Assembly (NCBI GenBank): GCA_045592985.1
Contig: JAZNVU010000008.1
Coordinates: 1 to 64,000 of the forward strand
Source: UMGS172 sp045592985
GTDB lineage: Bacteria > Bacillota > Clostridia > Oscillospirales > Acutalibacteraceae
DNA: 64,000 bases
Direction of reading: 5' to 3'
Shown: positions 8,601 through 16,975 of the stretch, in pieces
Numbering within the stretch: position 1 is the stretch's first letter
Layout of the letters: every line of letters starts with the position of its first letter
The notes under the pieces: generated by a model
Database searches by the model: none
Told to the model about the DNA's origin: nothing
Seen by the model: only the letters and a program-made list of their open reading frames with translations
Program-made: the position numbers and the translations under genes

Positions 8601-10850
8601 ATGGCACATATAATGACTTTTTTATTGTTGTTTATGCCGGCGGTTGTGTCGGTAGTATTCGACAGTCTTCTTGCTAAAGCGCGTAAAAATATCGTCTCAA
8701 AATATGTGCTGTATGCTTTGCTTAACAACATTACCATGATGTCAGCGGCATCACTTGGCTGGCATGCCAAGTTCACCCCTTACGAAATAGGTTCGTCGTG
8801 GATGCTTATGGCAATTTACGGCTCGATTTCTGTCGCATCGTCGGTTTTGTGGCCGATTATATTGTGTAAACGCTTGCCCGATGAACTAAAAAATGCTGTC
8901 GATTACATTCTCGGAAAAAGAGTTGCTTTTACTGTGTTTACACTGCTGACGGTAGTGCTGAGTTTTTTACCGCTTATGCTGTCGGGACGGAAAAAGGAGA
9001 TTTTTACTTGCTTTGACACAGTGGGAAGGCTATTTTTGGGTCTTGTAGTAGCGGTTTTGCTGACGGCGGTTATATACATATTAAAATCAGCCAAGAAAGA
9101 CGGAGCAAAAAAAACATTTTCCGCGTTAAAAAAACGTTTTTCGAGCAGTGATTGCAAACTTTTCAAAAGCCGTTTGTTCAAAGCCTTGCTCGTAAACGGT
9201 GCGTTTGCTTTTTCGGTCATTATGTTTATACCGTTTGAGACCTATCTCGGCAATGCAGGTGAATTTGTTTTCGAGTTTTCTTCAATTTGGCATATTGTGG
9301 CAACCGAAACGGTTGTTTATGTGTTTTTTCTCACTCTGTTGCAGTTTGTTTTCAAAAACAAGGCGTTTGACGTTGCTGTGGCTGTTGTGTTTGGACTTAT
9401 GGTAGCAGCATATGTGCAAAGCATGTTCTTAAACGGCAGTATGGCACTTATGAACGGCGGCAGCGAGGAATATGGCATTGTCGCAAGCATTGTAAACGTT
9501 GCTGTGTGGGTTATAATAGTTGCAGTTCCGGTTTTATTTGCTGTTTTTGGGCTTAAACTTTTGAAAACGGTCATGTCTTTTGGTTGTGTGTTGATAGTCG
9601 GTATGCAAGCGGTGGCACTTGTTTCGTTGTTGGCAACGGTTGAACAACCCGTAATTGAGACCCGCCTTACCGAAAAGGGTCTTTATGATGTAGCACCAAA
9701 GGACAATGTTATTGTTTTTGTGCTGGATTGTTTTGACCAGGACAATATTGATAAAATGCTCGAAGCCGACGAAACTTCGCTTGACGGTCTTCGCGGTTTT
9801 ACCTGCTATGATAACATGACGGGTTCCTACTGCTACACCCATATAGCCGTACCGTATCTGCTTTCGGGTGAACGCATACCTGAGTATAACCCATCCGACG
9901 AACAGTTTATAGAGGCTTTGAAAAAAAGCCCGTATTTCAACGGCATTACCGATAAGGTATCAAGCGTCGGTATTTATACCGAAGATTCGCGCATAAAAGG
10001 TGAAAAATCCAGAAGTAAGATAGATAACATCAGTTCTAGCGAAAATTCGAGTCTTGAGCCTGCATCGGTTATGGTCGCTTCACAAAAGGCGTCATATTAT
10101 CGTGTTTTGCCCTTGTGCTTAAAGAAATTTTTCAATTACACCGCCGATGATTTCAACTGGGCAGTCGAATCTTCTAAGAATGGTGACGATTACTATTTCT
10201 GTTCGCCGTATTCGGATGTTTCGATGCATAGGACACTTAAAAAATACGGTCTTTCGATTAACAAAAGTTATACGGAAGGCAGTTTCAGGTTTATTCATAC
10301 AAGCGGCGCGCACGAACCTTTCAGACTTGACCGCGACTGTAATTTCAGCAGTACACCGCAAAATGCAACCGAATCGAGCCTCGGCACCATGAAAATAGTC
10401 ACCGAGTATTTAAAAGAGTTAAATCGCCTGGGTGTTTATGAGGAGTCGACCATAATTGTTACCTCCGACCACGGCGCCTGTAAAAGTTATCACGTTGACG
10501 AGGAGTCGGAACTGAGCATAAACCCTGTTATGCTTTACAAACCGGAAGGTGTAGGGTATGACGAGCCCATGAAGAGGTCGACAGCACCTGTTAGCCACGA
10601 TGATATTTTCCCTACGGTAATGGATGCGTTGGGTCTTGATTACGAGCATGAAACCGGTATGGATATTGACGAAATAACCGAGGAAACTGAGCGTACGAGG
10701 TACTATTATTGGTGCCGTTATGAACCCGATTTACCTGAAAGCGGTTGGAGTTTTATGCATGTTGAATATGCCATAAAAGGCGATTCCCGTTTTGACGAAA
10801 ACTGGCATCCCACCGGCAATATAGTGCATTGTAACGGTTGGGATGAATAA
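8601..10850 (+). CDS. Membrane-anchored sulfatase/alkaline-phosphatase superfamily protein
   Basis: The 749-residue protein has an N-terminal half of about nine hydrophobic segments (residues 1-350) and a C-terminal extracytoplasmic domain of the sulfatase/phosphoglycerol-transferase superfamily, the group that includes LTA synthase and cell-envelope phosphoethanolamine transferases. In the soluble domain a metal-ligand Asp lies in VIVFVLDCFDQDN, a Thr/Ser-rich region with a possible nucleophile lies in NMTGSYCYTHIAVPYLLSG, and the metal-binding Asp-His lies in IIVTSDHGACKS. The start follows AGGGGGAAAATC. A lipoprotein gene begins 12 bases downstream, so both probably act on the cell surface. 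The substrate (teichoic acid, polysaccharide or lipid head group) cannot be told. Confidence 0.7.
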   Translation: MAHIMTFLLLFMPAVVSVVFDSLLAKARKNIVSKYVLYALLNNITMMSAASLGWHAKFTPYEIGSSWMLMAIYGSISVASSVLWPIILCKRLPDELKNAVDYILGKRVAFTVFTLLTVVLSFLPLMLSGRKKEIFTCFDTVGRLFLGLVVAVLLTAVIYILKSAKKDGAKKTFSALKKRFSSSDCKLFKSRLFKALLVNGAFAFSVIMFIPFETYLGNAGEFVFEFSSIWHIVATETVVYVFFLTLLQFVFKNKAFDVAVAVVFGLMVAAYVQSMFLNGSMALMNGGSEEYGIVASIVNVAVWVIIVAVPVLFAVFGLKLLKTVMSFGCVLIVGMQAVALVSLLATVEQPVIETRLTEKGLYDVAPKDNVIVFVLDCFDQDNIDKMLEADETSLDGLRGFTCYDNMTGSYCYTHIAVPYLLSGERIPEYNPSDEQFIEALKKSPYFNGITDKVSSVGIYTEDSRIKGEKSRSKIDNISSSENSSLEPASVMVASQKASYYRVLPLCLKKFFNYTADDFNWAVESSKNGDDYYFCSPYSDVSMHRTLKKYGLSINKSYTEGSFRFIHTSGAHEPFRLDRDCNFSSTPQNATESSLGTMKIVTEYLKELNRLGVYEESTIIVTSDHGACKSYHVDEESELSINPVMLYKPEGVGYDEPMKRSTAPVSHDDIFPTVMDALGLDYEHETGMDIDEITEETERTRYYYWCRYEPDLPESGWSFMHVEYAIKGDSRFDENWHPTGNIVHCNGWDE

Positions 10851-10862
10851 AGGAGTGTGCTT

Positions 10863-12392
10863 ATGAAAAAGTGCATATCGGTTTTGATAGTGGCTGTTAT
10901 GCTGTTATGTGTTTGCGCTTGTTACCCACACAAGGAACCGGAAGATGTTATCTTGTACGATGATGATTTTGAAGAAACCGATTACAGCGTGCCGGCAAAT
11001 TTTAATAATGCATTTTTGTATTCTACTGCCGACGGTACTTTTTTATATAAACCCGAAACCAAAGAGACGGTAAAAATCGGTCCTGAAACGTTTGCAAGTG
11101 AGTGCATTTTATTTGAGAACGGTGAAAAGGCCGTCGCTTTGTTCGATAACAGCCTTTATATGAGGACTGTGGGTTCCCAAGACAAAGGAACACTTTTGAG
11201 TACACAAAGTTTTGGTGGTTCTCAAATAGATCTTGATGAAATCGTTTTGTATTACATCGCTAACGAAGAATTATACAAAAAGGACATGATTTCGGACGAA
11301 ACGGTGTTGGTCGCAAAGGATATTTATGAATTTATCGCGTCACCCGACGGCAACAATGTTGTTTATTCCACCAAGGATAGTAAACTTTATTATTATAATG
11401 GAGAATCAACGCTTATAAGCGACGGCGCCTACGGCACCACTATTAGCATCTCAAAAGAGGTTGACAAGGTGATTTATCTTGAAAACCGACAGGTAAAACT
11501 ATTTACAGCGGGCGCGGGTTCAACAATTCTTGCGGACGGCATAGATTATTGCCTTGCCGAGGATTTAAGTTGTATTTATTTTGTTGGTTATGACAAGCGC
11601 TACAGTCAAACCGTATATTTCTACAATGGAACAGAGACTGTAAAAATTTCTGATGAAGCGGCACATCTTACCCCTTGTGGCAGATATTTGGTGTATACCG
11701 AAGAGGTGCAAGCCCAAGACGATTATTATAATCAAATCTGTTTTGCAAACGGTGATAAAGTTATAAAAACCGACGTTGCCAGAGTGGAAAAACTTGCGGT
11801 TTCTCCGTCGGGCAAAACAGTGTATTATACTGACAGCGGCAACCTTTATAAGGTTAGTGTGGGCGAAACATTTGGAGAGCCGGAGTTCATAAATTCGGGC
11901 ATTGCGTCATATAATATAAATTTTTACGGCGAAGAGGCGGTTTATGTCGTAGCCAATAATCCATTCGGCAGTGACACGGGCGAACTTTATGTGGGAACTA
12001 AAAAAATAAGTGATTATGCCACATATATTTACGGCAATTACTCATCCTTTGGGTTTTTCTATAAAGAAACCGATGGCACGCTTTTTTGCTATAGAGACGG
12101 GCAAAGTAAACTTGTTTGTAAACCCGGTGAGAGAGAATGTACCGAGAGTTATGATTTCTTTGACGGTGCGGTTGTGTTTTTGGTGAGCAGTACTATCGGA
12201 GATGGCAATTCGGCGCTTTATTATTGGAACGGTCAAGAGACCGTTTTAATAGCCGAGAATGTGAACTGCTTTGAAGTTTGTCAATTTCCTATACATAAAT
12301 ACGAAGGTTTACAGTCGCAAAGCCGATATGTCTATGTTCCCGAACCGTATGCTGATTCCGATGGTGATGCGGAACCGGAATGGTCAAATTAA
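10863..12392 (+). CDS. Lipoprotein with repeated beta-propeller-like segments, function unknown
   Basis: The 509-residue product begins with a lipoprotein signal peptide ending in a Cys-rich box (VCACYP, Cys about 20-22). The rest is a run of short beta-rich units such as LYKKDMISDETVLVAKDIYEF, SKLYYYNGESTLISDG and NLYKVSVGETFGEP. They resemble the tandem blades of bacterial TolB/DUF5050-like propellers of Clostridia. I do not recognise a specific family. ATG 10863 is preferred over GTG 10857 because AGGAG lies 7 bases before it. It follows the sulfatase-like gene by 12 bases. It ends just before the promoter of the pheS T-box, and no strong terminator separates the two. Confidence 0.6.
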   Translation: MKKCISVLIVAVMLLCVCACYPHKEPEDVILYDDDFEETDYSVPANFNNAFLYSTADGTFLYKPETKETVKIGPETFASECILFENGEKAVALFDNSLYMRTVGSQDKGTLLSTQSFGGSQIDLDEIVLYYIANEELYKKDMISDETVLVAKDIYEFIASPDGNNVVYSTKDSKLYYYNGESTLISDGAYGTTISISKEVDKVIYLENRQVKLFTAGAGSTILADGIDYCLAEDLSCIYFVGYDKRYSQTVYFYNGTETVKISDEAAHLTPCGRYLVYTEEVQAQDDYYNQICFANGDKVIKTDVARVEKLAVSPSGKTVYYTDSGNLYKVSVGETFGEPEFINSGIASYNINFYGEEAVYVVANNPFGSDTGELYVGTKKISDYATYIYGNYSSFGFFYKETDGTLFCYRDGQSKLVCKPGERECTESYDFFDGAVVFLVSSTIGDGNSALYYWNGQETVLIAENVNCFEVCQFPIHKYEGLQSQSRYVYVPEPYADSDGDAEPEWSN

Positions 12393-12400
12393 AAAAAGAC

Positions 12401-12429
12401 TTGCTTTTTTAAAAGTTATGTTGTATAAT
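12401..12429 (+). promoter_or_regulatory. Promoter of the pheST T-box transcript
   Basis: TTGCTT (12401-12406), a 17-base spacer and TATAAT (12424-12429) stand directly upstream of the T-box leader. Confidence 0.75.
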
Positions 12430-12434
12430 GCCTT

Positions 12435-12716
12435 CATAAATCAAATAAACGCGTTGATGAAGTAAAGTAACCGTTTTTGCGGCATACAGAGAGATGTGCC
12501 TTTGGCTGGAAGCACATTTGCAGGCTTTTCGGTGAAGTTCCCTTCGGAGTGGCGGTGTTGAAATTTTAAGTAGGCGCCGACGGAGATGCACCGTTATAGG
12601 CAAAAAAGGTGTTAGCCTTTTTAGAGTGCCCGATTTATTCGGGAATGCGGGTGGTACCGCGGAGTTTATGTGTGTTTATAACTTCGTCCCTTTTTAAGGG
12701 GCGAAGTTTTTATTTT
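12435..12716 (+). promoter_or_regulatory. T-box riboswitch, Phe (specifier TTC)
   Basis: The leader has the diagnostic T-box GGGTGGTACCGCGG at about 12649-12662, an AG-bulge-type segment AGAGAG near 12488, and GGTGAAGTTCCCTTCGGAG with the specifier codon TTC at 12538-12540. It ends in a terminator with arms AACTTCGTCCC and GGGGCGAAGTT plus a T run (12680-12716). The competing antiterminator would pair the T-box region with the terminator's 5' flank. Uncharged tRNA-Phe should therefore allow read-through into pheS-pheT. Confidence 0.95.
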
Positions 12717-12743
12717 TTAAAATAACATTTTGGAGGAAACAAA

Positions 12744-13763
12744 ATGAGACAAAAAATAGAAGAAATTAAATTGGCGGCTTTGGGCGAAATTGCCATTGCC
12801 ACCGACGAAAAAGGTATTGAGGACATCCGTGTAAAATACCTTGGTAAAAAGGGTGAACTCACCGCAATCCTTAAACAGATGGGCGGTATCGCTCCCGAGG
12901 AAAGACCTATCATCGGCGGCATCGCAAACAAAGCGAGAGCCGAAATTGAAGAGGAACTCGGCAAAGCGTCGGTTGAGTTTAAGGCAAAGGCTGCCGAGCA
13001 GAAGTTAAGAGACGAAAAGGTCGACATTACCATGCCGTCTAAACCTGCTAAAGAGGGCAAACTTCATCCGCTTAACACCGTGCTTGAGGATATGATAAAC
13101 ATCTTCCAGTCTATGGGGTTTGACGTTGTTGACGGTCCCGAGGTTGAGACCGATTATTATAACTTCGAGGCTTTGAACGTTCCTGCCGACCACCCCGCAA
13201 GAGATATGCAGGACACTTTCTATATTGCCGAAAATCTGTTGCTCAGAACTCAGACCTCTGCCGCACAGATTAGAACTATGGAAAACCGTAAACCCCCCAT
13301 TAAAATCATTTGCCCGGGACGTGTTTACCGCGCCGACGAGGTTGACGCTACTCATTCGCCTGTTTTCCATCAGATTGAGGGTCTTGTTGTTGACAAAAAC
13401 ATCACCATGTGTGATTTGAAGGGCGTTTTGGAGCAGTTTGCTCACGAAATTTACGGACCCGAAACCGAGGTTAAATTCCGTCCGTCATTCTTCCCGTTTA
13501 CCGAGCCTTCGGTTGAGGTTGACGTTACCTGCTCCGAATGTGGCGGTAAGGGCTGTAGAGTTTGTAAGGGTAGCGGTTGGATTGAGATTTTGGGTGCAGG
13601 TATGGTTCACCCGAGAGTTCTTAAAGCCTGCGGAATCGACCCCGAGGAGTATTCGGGATTTGCTTTTGGTATCGGTCTTGACCGTCTTACCACCACTCGT
13701 TATAAAATCAGCGACATTCGTCTGCTTTTCGAAAACGATTTACGTTTTCTTGACCAGTTTTAA
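12744..13763 (+). CDS. pheS: Phenylalanine--tRNA ligase alpha subunit
   Basis: This 339-residue subunit of the alpha2-beta2 PheRS carries the class II catalytic core that charges tRNA-Phe. An N-terminal coiled-coil tRNA-binding arm (residues 1-90, VKYLGKKGELTAILKQMG) is followed by HPLNTVLEDMINIFQSMGF. The catalytic motifs include RVYRADEVDATHSPVFHQIEG (motif 2 and the Phe-pocket region) and GFAFGIGLDRLTTTRYKISDIR (motif 3). A Cys cluster CSECGGKGCRVCKGSGW is the form usual in Clostridia. Length is normal. The start follows TGGAGGAAAC, 28 bases past the T-box terminator; pheT follows after 14 bases. Confidence 0.98.
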   Translation: MRQKIEEIKLAALGEIAIATDEKGIEDIRVKYLGKKGELTAILKQMGGIAPEERPIIGGIANKARAEIEEELGKASVEFKAKAAEQKLRDEKVDITMPSKPAKEGKLHPLNTVLEDMINIFQSMGFDVVDGPEVETDYYNFEALNVPADHPARDMQDTFYIAENLLLRTQTSAAQIRTMENRKPPIKIICPGRVYRADEVDATHSPVFHQIEGLVVDKNITMCDLKGVLEQFAHEIYGPETEVKFRPSFFPFTEPSVEVDVTCSECGGKGCRVCKGSGWIEILGAGMVHPRVLKACGIDPEEYSGFAFGIGLDRLTTTRYKISDIRLLFENDLRFLDQF

Positions 13764-13777
13764 GGGAGGGTACAAAA

Positions 13778-16174
13778 ATGAAGGTAAGTTTAAGTTGGCT
13801 TAAAAAATATGTTGATATAAATGTGCCCGTAGAAGAACTGTGCGACAAAATGGTCATGGCAGGTTTCGAGGTTGAGGAAATTATCAATCAGGGCGACAAT
13901 ATGCGTAATGTAGTTGTTGGTAAGGTTGTGGAAATGGAGCGTCACCCCGACTCTGACCACATGTTTATCTGCCAAATCGACGTTGGTACCGGCGAAAACG
14001 TACAGATTGTAACCGGCGCACAAAACGTTAACATCGGCGACCTTGTACCTGCCGCGCTTCACGACTCTGATTTGCCTAACGGAATGCATATTAAAAAGGG
14101 CAAACTTCGCGGTGTACCGTCAAACGGTATGCTCTGCTCGGGTGAGGAGTTGTGTCTTACAGAGTCTGACTATCCCGGTGCCGAGGTTTACGGTATTATG
14201 ATTTTAAAACCTGACGCAGGCGCACCCGGCACCGATATGCGTGAGGTTTTGGGACTTGACGATTTTATTATTGACTTTAAAATTACTGCTAACCGTCCTG
14301 ACTGCCAAAGTGTTCTCGGTATTGCACGTGAGGCTGCAGTTGTTTTGGGCGTTCCTTTTAACGAACCCAAGCCCCAATATAAAACCGTCGATGACGATAT
14401 AAAGAATTATATCGACGTAGAGGTTAAAAACTATGACCTGTGCCCCCGTTACCACGGCAGAGTTATCAAAAATGTTAAGATTAAAGAGTCTCCCGATTGG
14501 CTTAAAAAGTGCGTAACCGCCGCAGGTATGCGACCCATTAATAACATTGTTGATATTACCAACTTTGTTATGCTTGAGACCGGTATGCCCATGCATGCTT
14601 TCGATTTGCGTGACGTTAAGAGCAACAAAATCATTGTTCGCAACGCAGAAGAGGGAGAGAAAATCACAACTCTCGACGGCAAAGACCACAATTTAACACC
14701 CGATATGCTTGTTATTGCCGATGGCAGTGACCCTTCGTGCATTGCAGGTATCATGGGCGGTCTTGACAGCGAAATCAAGGACGATACTACTTCGATTTTC
14801 TTTGAATGTGCCAAATTCCGTCGCGACAGCGTTCGTAAAACCGCAAGAAAATTAGGTGTTCGTACCGAGGCTAGCGGTAGGTTTGAACGCGGCGTTGACA
14901 TTATCACCGTAAAATATGCTATGGAACGTTGCTTGCAACTTGTTGACGAACTCGGAGCAGGTGAAATAGTTGACGGCGAGGTTGATTGCCACAACGGACT
15001 CCCCCAGAAGAGAGAACTCAAGGTTAAGGTTGATGACGTAAATGCGCTTTTGGGCCTTACCATTGATGCAGAAAAAATGGTTGAGATACTTAACTCTCTT
15101 TGTATTGAAACCACCCTTAAAGACGGCGTTTTGACCTGCCTTGTACCGTCGTTCCGCGATGATATTGAGGGCAGAGCCGACATAGCCGAAGAGGTTATGC
15201 GAATTTACGGTTATGACCACATCGTAGGCACTCCTATGAACGGCGCTGTAACTCGTGGTAAAAAGTTGCCCGAGCGCATTAAAGCCGATAAAATCAAGGC
15301 TTGCCTTATTGCTAACAATTTCAACGAAATTACTACCTATTCATTCATTGGAAGCAAGGCAATTGATGCTTTGTGCTTGCCAGAGGACGACGAGAGAAGA
15401 AACTGTGTAACCATTCTCAATCCCTTGGGTGATGAGTATTCAACCATGAGAACTCAACTTGTAACCAGCATGATGACGGTTTTGGCTACCAACTACAACC
15501 GCAAAAATGCCGATGCAAAACTGTTCGAACTCAGCAAAATTTTCGTGCCCAAAGCAATGCCTGTAACCGAGCAACCGCTTGAAATACCGGCACTCGTACT
15601 CGGCATGTACGGAGACGCAGAGGATTTCTTTACCCTTAAAGGTGTAGTCGAGGCTATTGTCAATAAGTTCACTAAACGCAGAATATCGTTAGAGGTAGCC
15701 AATGAACCTTATCTCCACCCCGGTAGAAGTGCAGTAGCCTTGCTCGGGAACAAAAAGGTTGCCACCTTTGGCGAGGTGCATCCCAAGGTGGCCGAAAGTT
15801 ACGGTATAGATGTTCGTTGCTATGTCGCCGAGATAAAACTCGAAGAACTTTATGCACTCCCCACCGAAAAGTCAATCTACAAGCCGTTACCAAAATTCCC
15901 CGCAGTTGAGCGCGACTTTGCACTTGTTTGCGATATTGATACTCCTGTAGGAATACTTGATAATGCCATTCGTGAGGGCGCAGGCAAACTTTGTGAAAAG
16001 GTTCAGTTGTTCGACGTTTATAAGGGCTCACAGATTGCCGAAGGCAAAAAGAGTGTTGCTTACCGCGTAACTCTTCGCTCGGCAGAGTCAACATTGACCG
16101 ACGAGGATACCACACGCGTGGTAAACAAAATAATCAAAAAACTCGAAGCCGTTGGCGCTGTGCTCAGAGGATAA
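13778..16174 (+). CDS. pheT: Phenylalanine--tRNA ligase beta subunit
   Basis: A 798-residue subunit with the normal domain order. It has an N-terminal B1 segment, a tRNA-binding EMAP-like domain (residues 40-150), B3/B4 editing domains that clear mischarged Tyr-tRNA-Phe (about 200-400), and a B5 domain near residues 405-475. A catalytic-like core follows, and a C-terminal FDX-ACB anticodon-binding domain (KPLPKFPAVERDFALVCD through the end). It forms the tetramer with PheS. Translation starts after TAAGGGAGGG. It is the last gene of the T-box-controlled pheST operon. Confidence 0.98.
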   Translation: MKVSLSWLKKYVDINVPVEELCDKMVMAGFEVEEIINQGDNMRNVVVGKVVEMERHPDSDHMFICQIDVGTGENVQIVTGAQNVNIGDLVPAALHDSDLPNGMHIKKGKLRGVPSNGMLCSGEELCLTESDYPGAEVYGIMILKPDAGAPGTDMREVLGLDDFIIDFKITANRPDCQSVLGIAREAAVVLGVPFNEPKPQYKTVDDDIKNYIDVEVKNYDLCPRYHGRVIKNVKIKESPDWLKKCVTAAGMRPINNIVDITNFVMLETGMPMHAFDLRDVKSNKIIVRNAEEGEKITTLDGKDHNLTPDMLVIADGSDPSCIAGIMGGLDSEIKDDTTSIFFECAKFRRDSVRKTARKLGVRTEASGRFERGVDIITVKYAMERCLQLVDELGAGEIVDGEVDCHNGLPQKRELKVKVDDVNALLGLTIDAEKMVEILNSLCIETTLKDGVLTCLVPSFRDDIEGRADIAEEVMRIYGYDHIVGTPMNGAVTRGKKLPERIKADKIKACLIANNFNEITTYSFIGSKAIDALCLPEDDERRNCVTILNPLGDEYSTMRTQLVTSMMTVLATNYNRKNADAKLFELSKIFVPKAMPVTEQPLEIPALVLGMYGDAEDFFTLKGVVEAIVNKFTKRRISLEVANEPYLHPGRSAVALLGNKKVATFGEVHPKVAESYGIDVRCYVAEIKLEELYALPTEKSIYKPLPKFPAVERDFALVCDIDTPVGILDNAIREGAGKLCEKVQLFDVYKGSQIAEGKKSVAYRVTLRSAESTLTDEDTTRVVNKIIKKLEAVGAVLRG

Positions 16175-16182
16175 TTTATTGC

Positions 16183-16226
16183 AAAAAAACTGCCATGAAT
16201 CTTTTGTTGTTCATGGTGGTTTTTTG
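16183..16226 (+). terminator. Rho-independent terminator after pheT
   Basis: AAAAAACTGCCATGAA pairs with TTCATGGTGGTTTTTT around a 10-base loop. Confidence 0.9.
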
Positions 16227-16263
16227 TTTGCGATATTGTAATATAAATGTTACAAACCCGTTG

Positions 16264-16292
16264 TTGTTTTTTATTGTGGTTTGGACTATAAT
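16264..16292 (+). promoter_or_regulatory. Promoter of the yfbR-like gene
   Basis: TTGTTT, a 17-base spacer, and TATAAT at 16287-16292, 28 bases before the chosen start. Confidence 0.65.
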
Positions 16293-16319
16293 GTTAGTGA
16301 ATAAAGGAAGGTGAAAATA

Positions 16320-16895
16320 TTGAACAGCCATTTTTATGCTATGCTTTTCAGAATGAAGTATATCGACCGTTGGGCTCTAATGCGCAACACCCGAAAGGAA
16401 ACATTAAGCGAACACACGCTTGAAACGGCGTTTATAGCGCACGCACTTGCCGTTATAGAGAATAAACGCTTGGGTGGCAACGTCAATGCCGAAAAAGTTG
16501 CTGTTTTGGCACTTTTCCACGATGTTCCCGAAATAATTACGGGTGACCTTCCAACGCCGGTCAAGTATTACAACGACGATATCAAATCGGCATACCGCGA
16601 AATCGAACAGGTTGCCGAAACACAGTTGCTTGATTTGTTGCCCGAAGATTTAAGGGATGAATTTGCAGATATATTCGGCGAGACCGACGAACAGATGCTG
16701 AAAATAGTCAAAGCGGCAGATAAAATCTCGGCACTTATAAAGTGCAAGGACGAAATTGCTTTTGGCAACCGAGATTTCAAAGCCGCTGAAAAGTCGACCG
16801 CCGAAGCCGTCAAAGCACTAAATCTTCCTGCTGCCGATATTTTTGTTGAGGAGTTTTTGCAGAGTTTTTCGCTGCCTATCGACGAACAAAAATAG
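16320..16895 (+). CDS. yfbR: HD-domain 5'-deoxynucleotidase, YfbR family
   Basis: The 191-residue protein aligns along its whole length, from memory, with E. coli YfbR, which removes phosphate from deoxyribonucleoside 5'-monophosphates. Shared features are SHFYAMLFRMKYIDRWALMR at the N-terminus, the metal-binding His in SEHTLETAFIAHAL, the HD pair in ALFHDVPEIITGDLPTPVKY, and a later Asp in VKAADKISALIKCKDE. I place the start at the TTG of 16320 because AAGGAAGG lies 7-9 bases before it; that gives MNSHFYA, matching the short N-terminus of the family. A GTG at 16311 overlaps the ribosome site. It stands alone between two terminators or promoters and may help balance dNTP pools. Confidence 0.85.
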   Translation: MNSHFYAMLFRMKYIDRWALMRNTRKETLSEHTLETAFIAHALAVIENKRLGGNVNAEKVAVLALFHDVPEIITGDLPTPVKYYNDDIKSAYREIEQVAETQLLDLLPEDLRDEFADIFGETDEQMLKIVKAADKISALIKCKDEIAFGNRDFKAAEKSTAEAVKALNLPAADIFVEEFLQSFSLPIDEQK

Positions 16896-16900
16896 CACAG

Positions 16901-16929
16901 TTGCATATTTTTAAAAAGTGTGTTATAAT
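16901..16929 (+). promoter_or_regulatory. Promoter of the pseudokinase gene
   Basis: TTGCAT, a 17-base spacer, and TATAAT at 16924-16929; the start codon is 47 bases further on. Confidence 0.7.
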
Positions 16930-16975
16930 ATTTAATCGCAATATTATTAAAATCGAAATTGAAAGGAAATAAGTT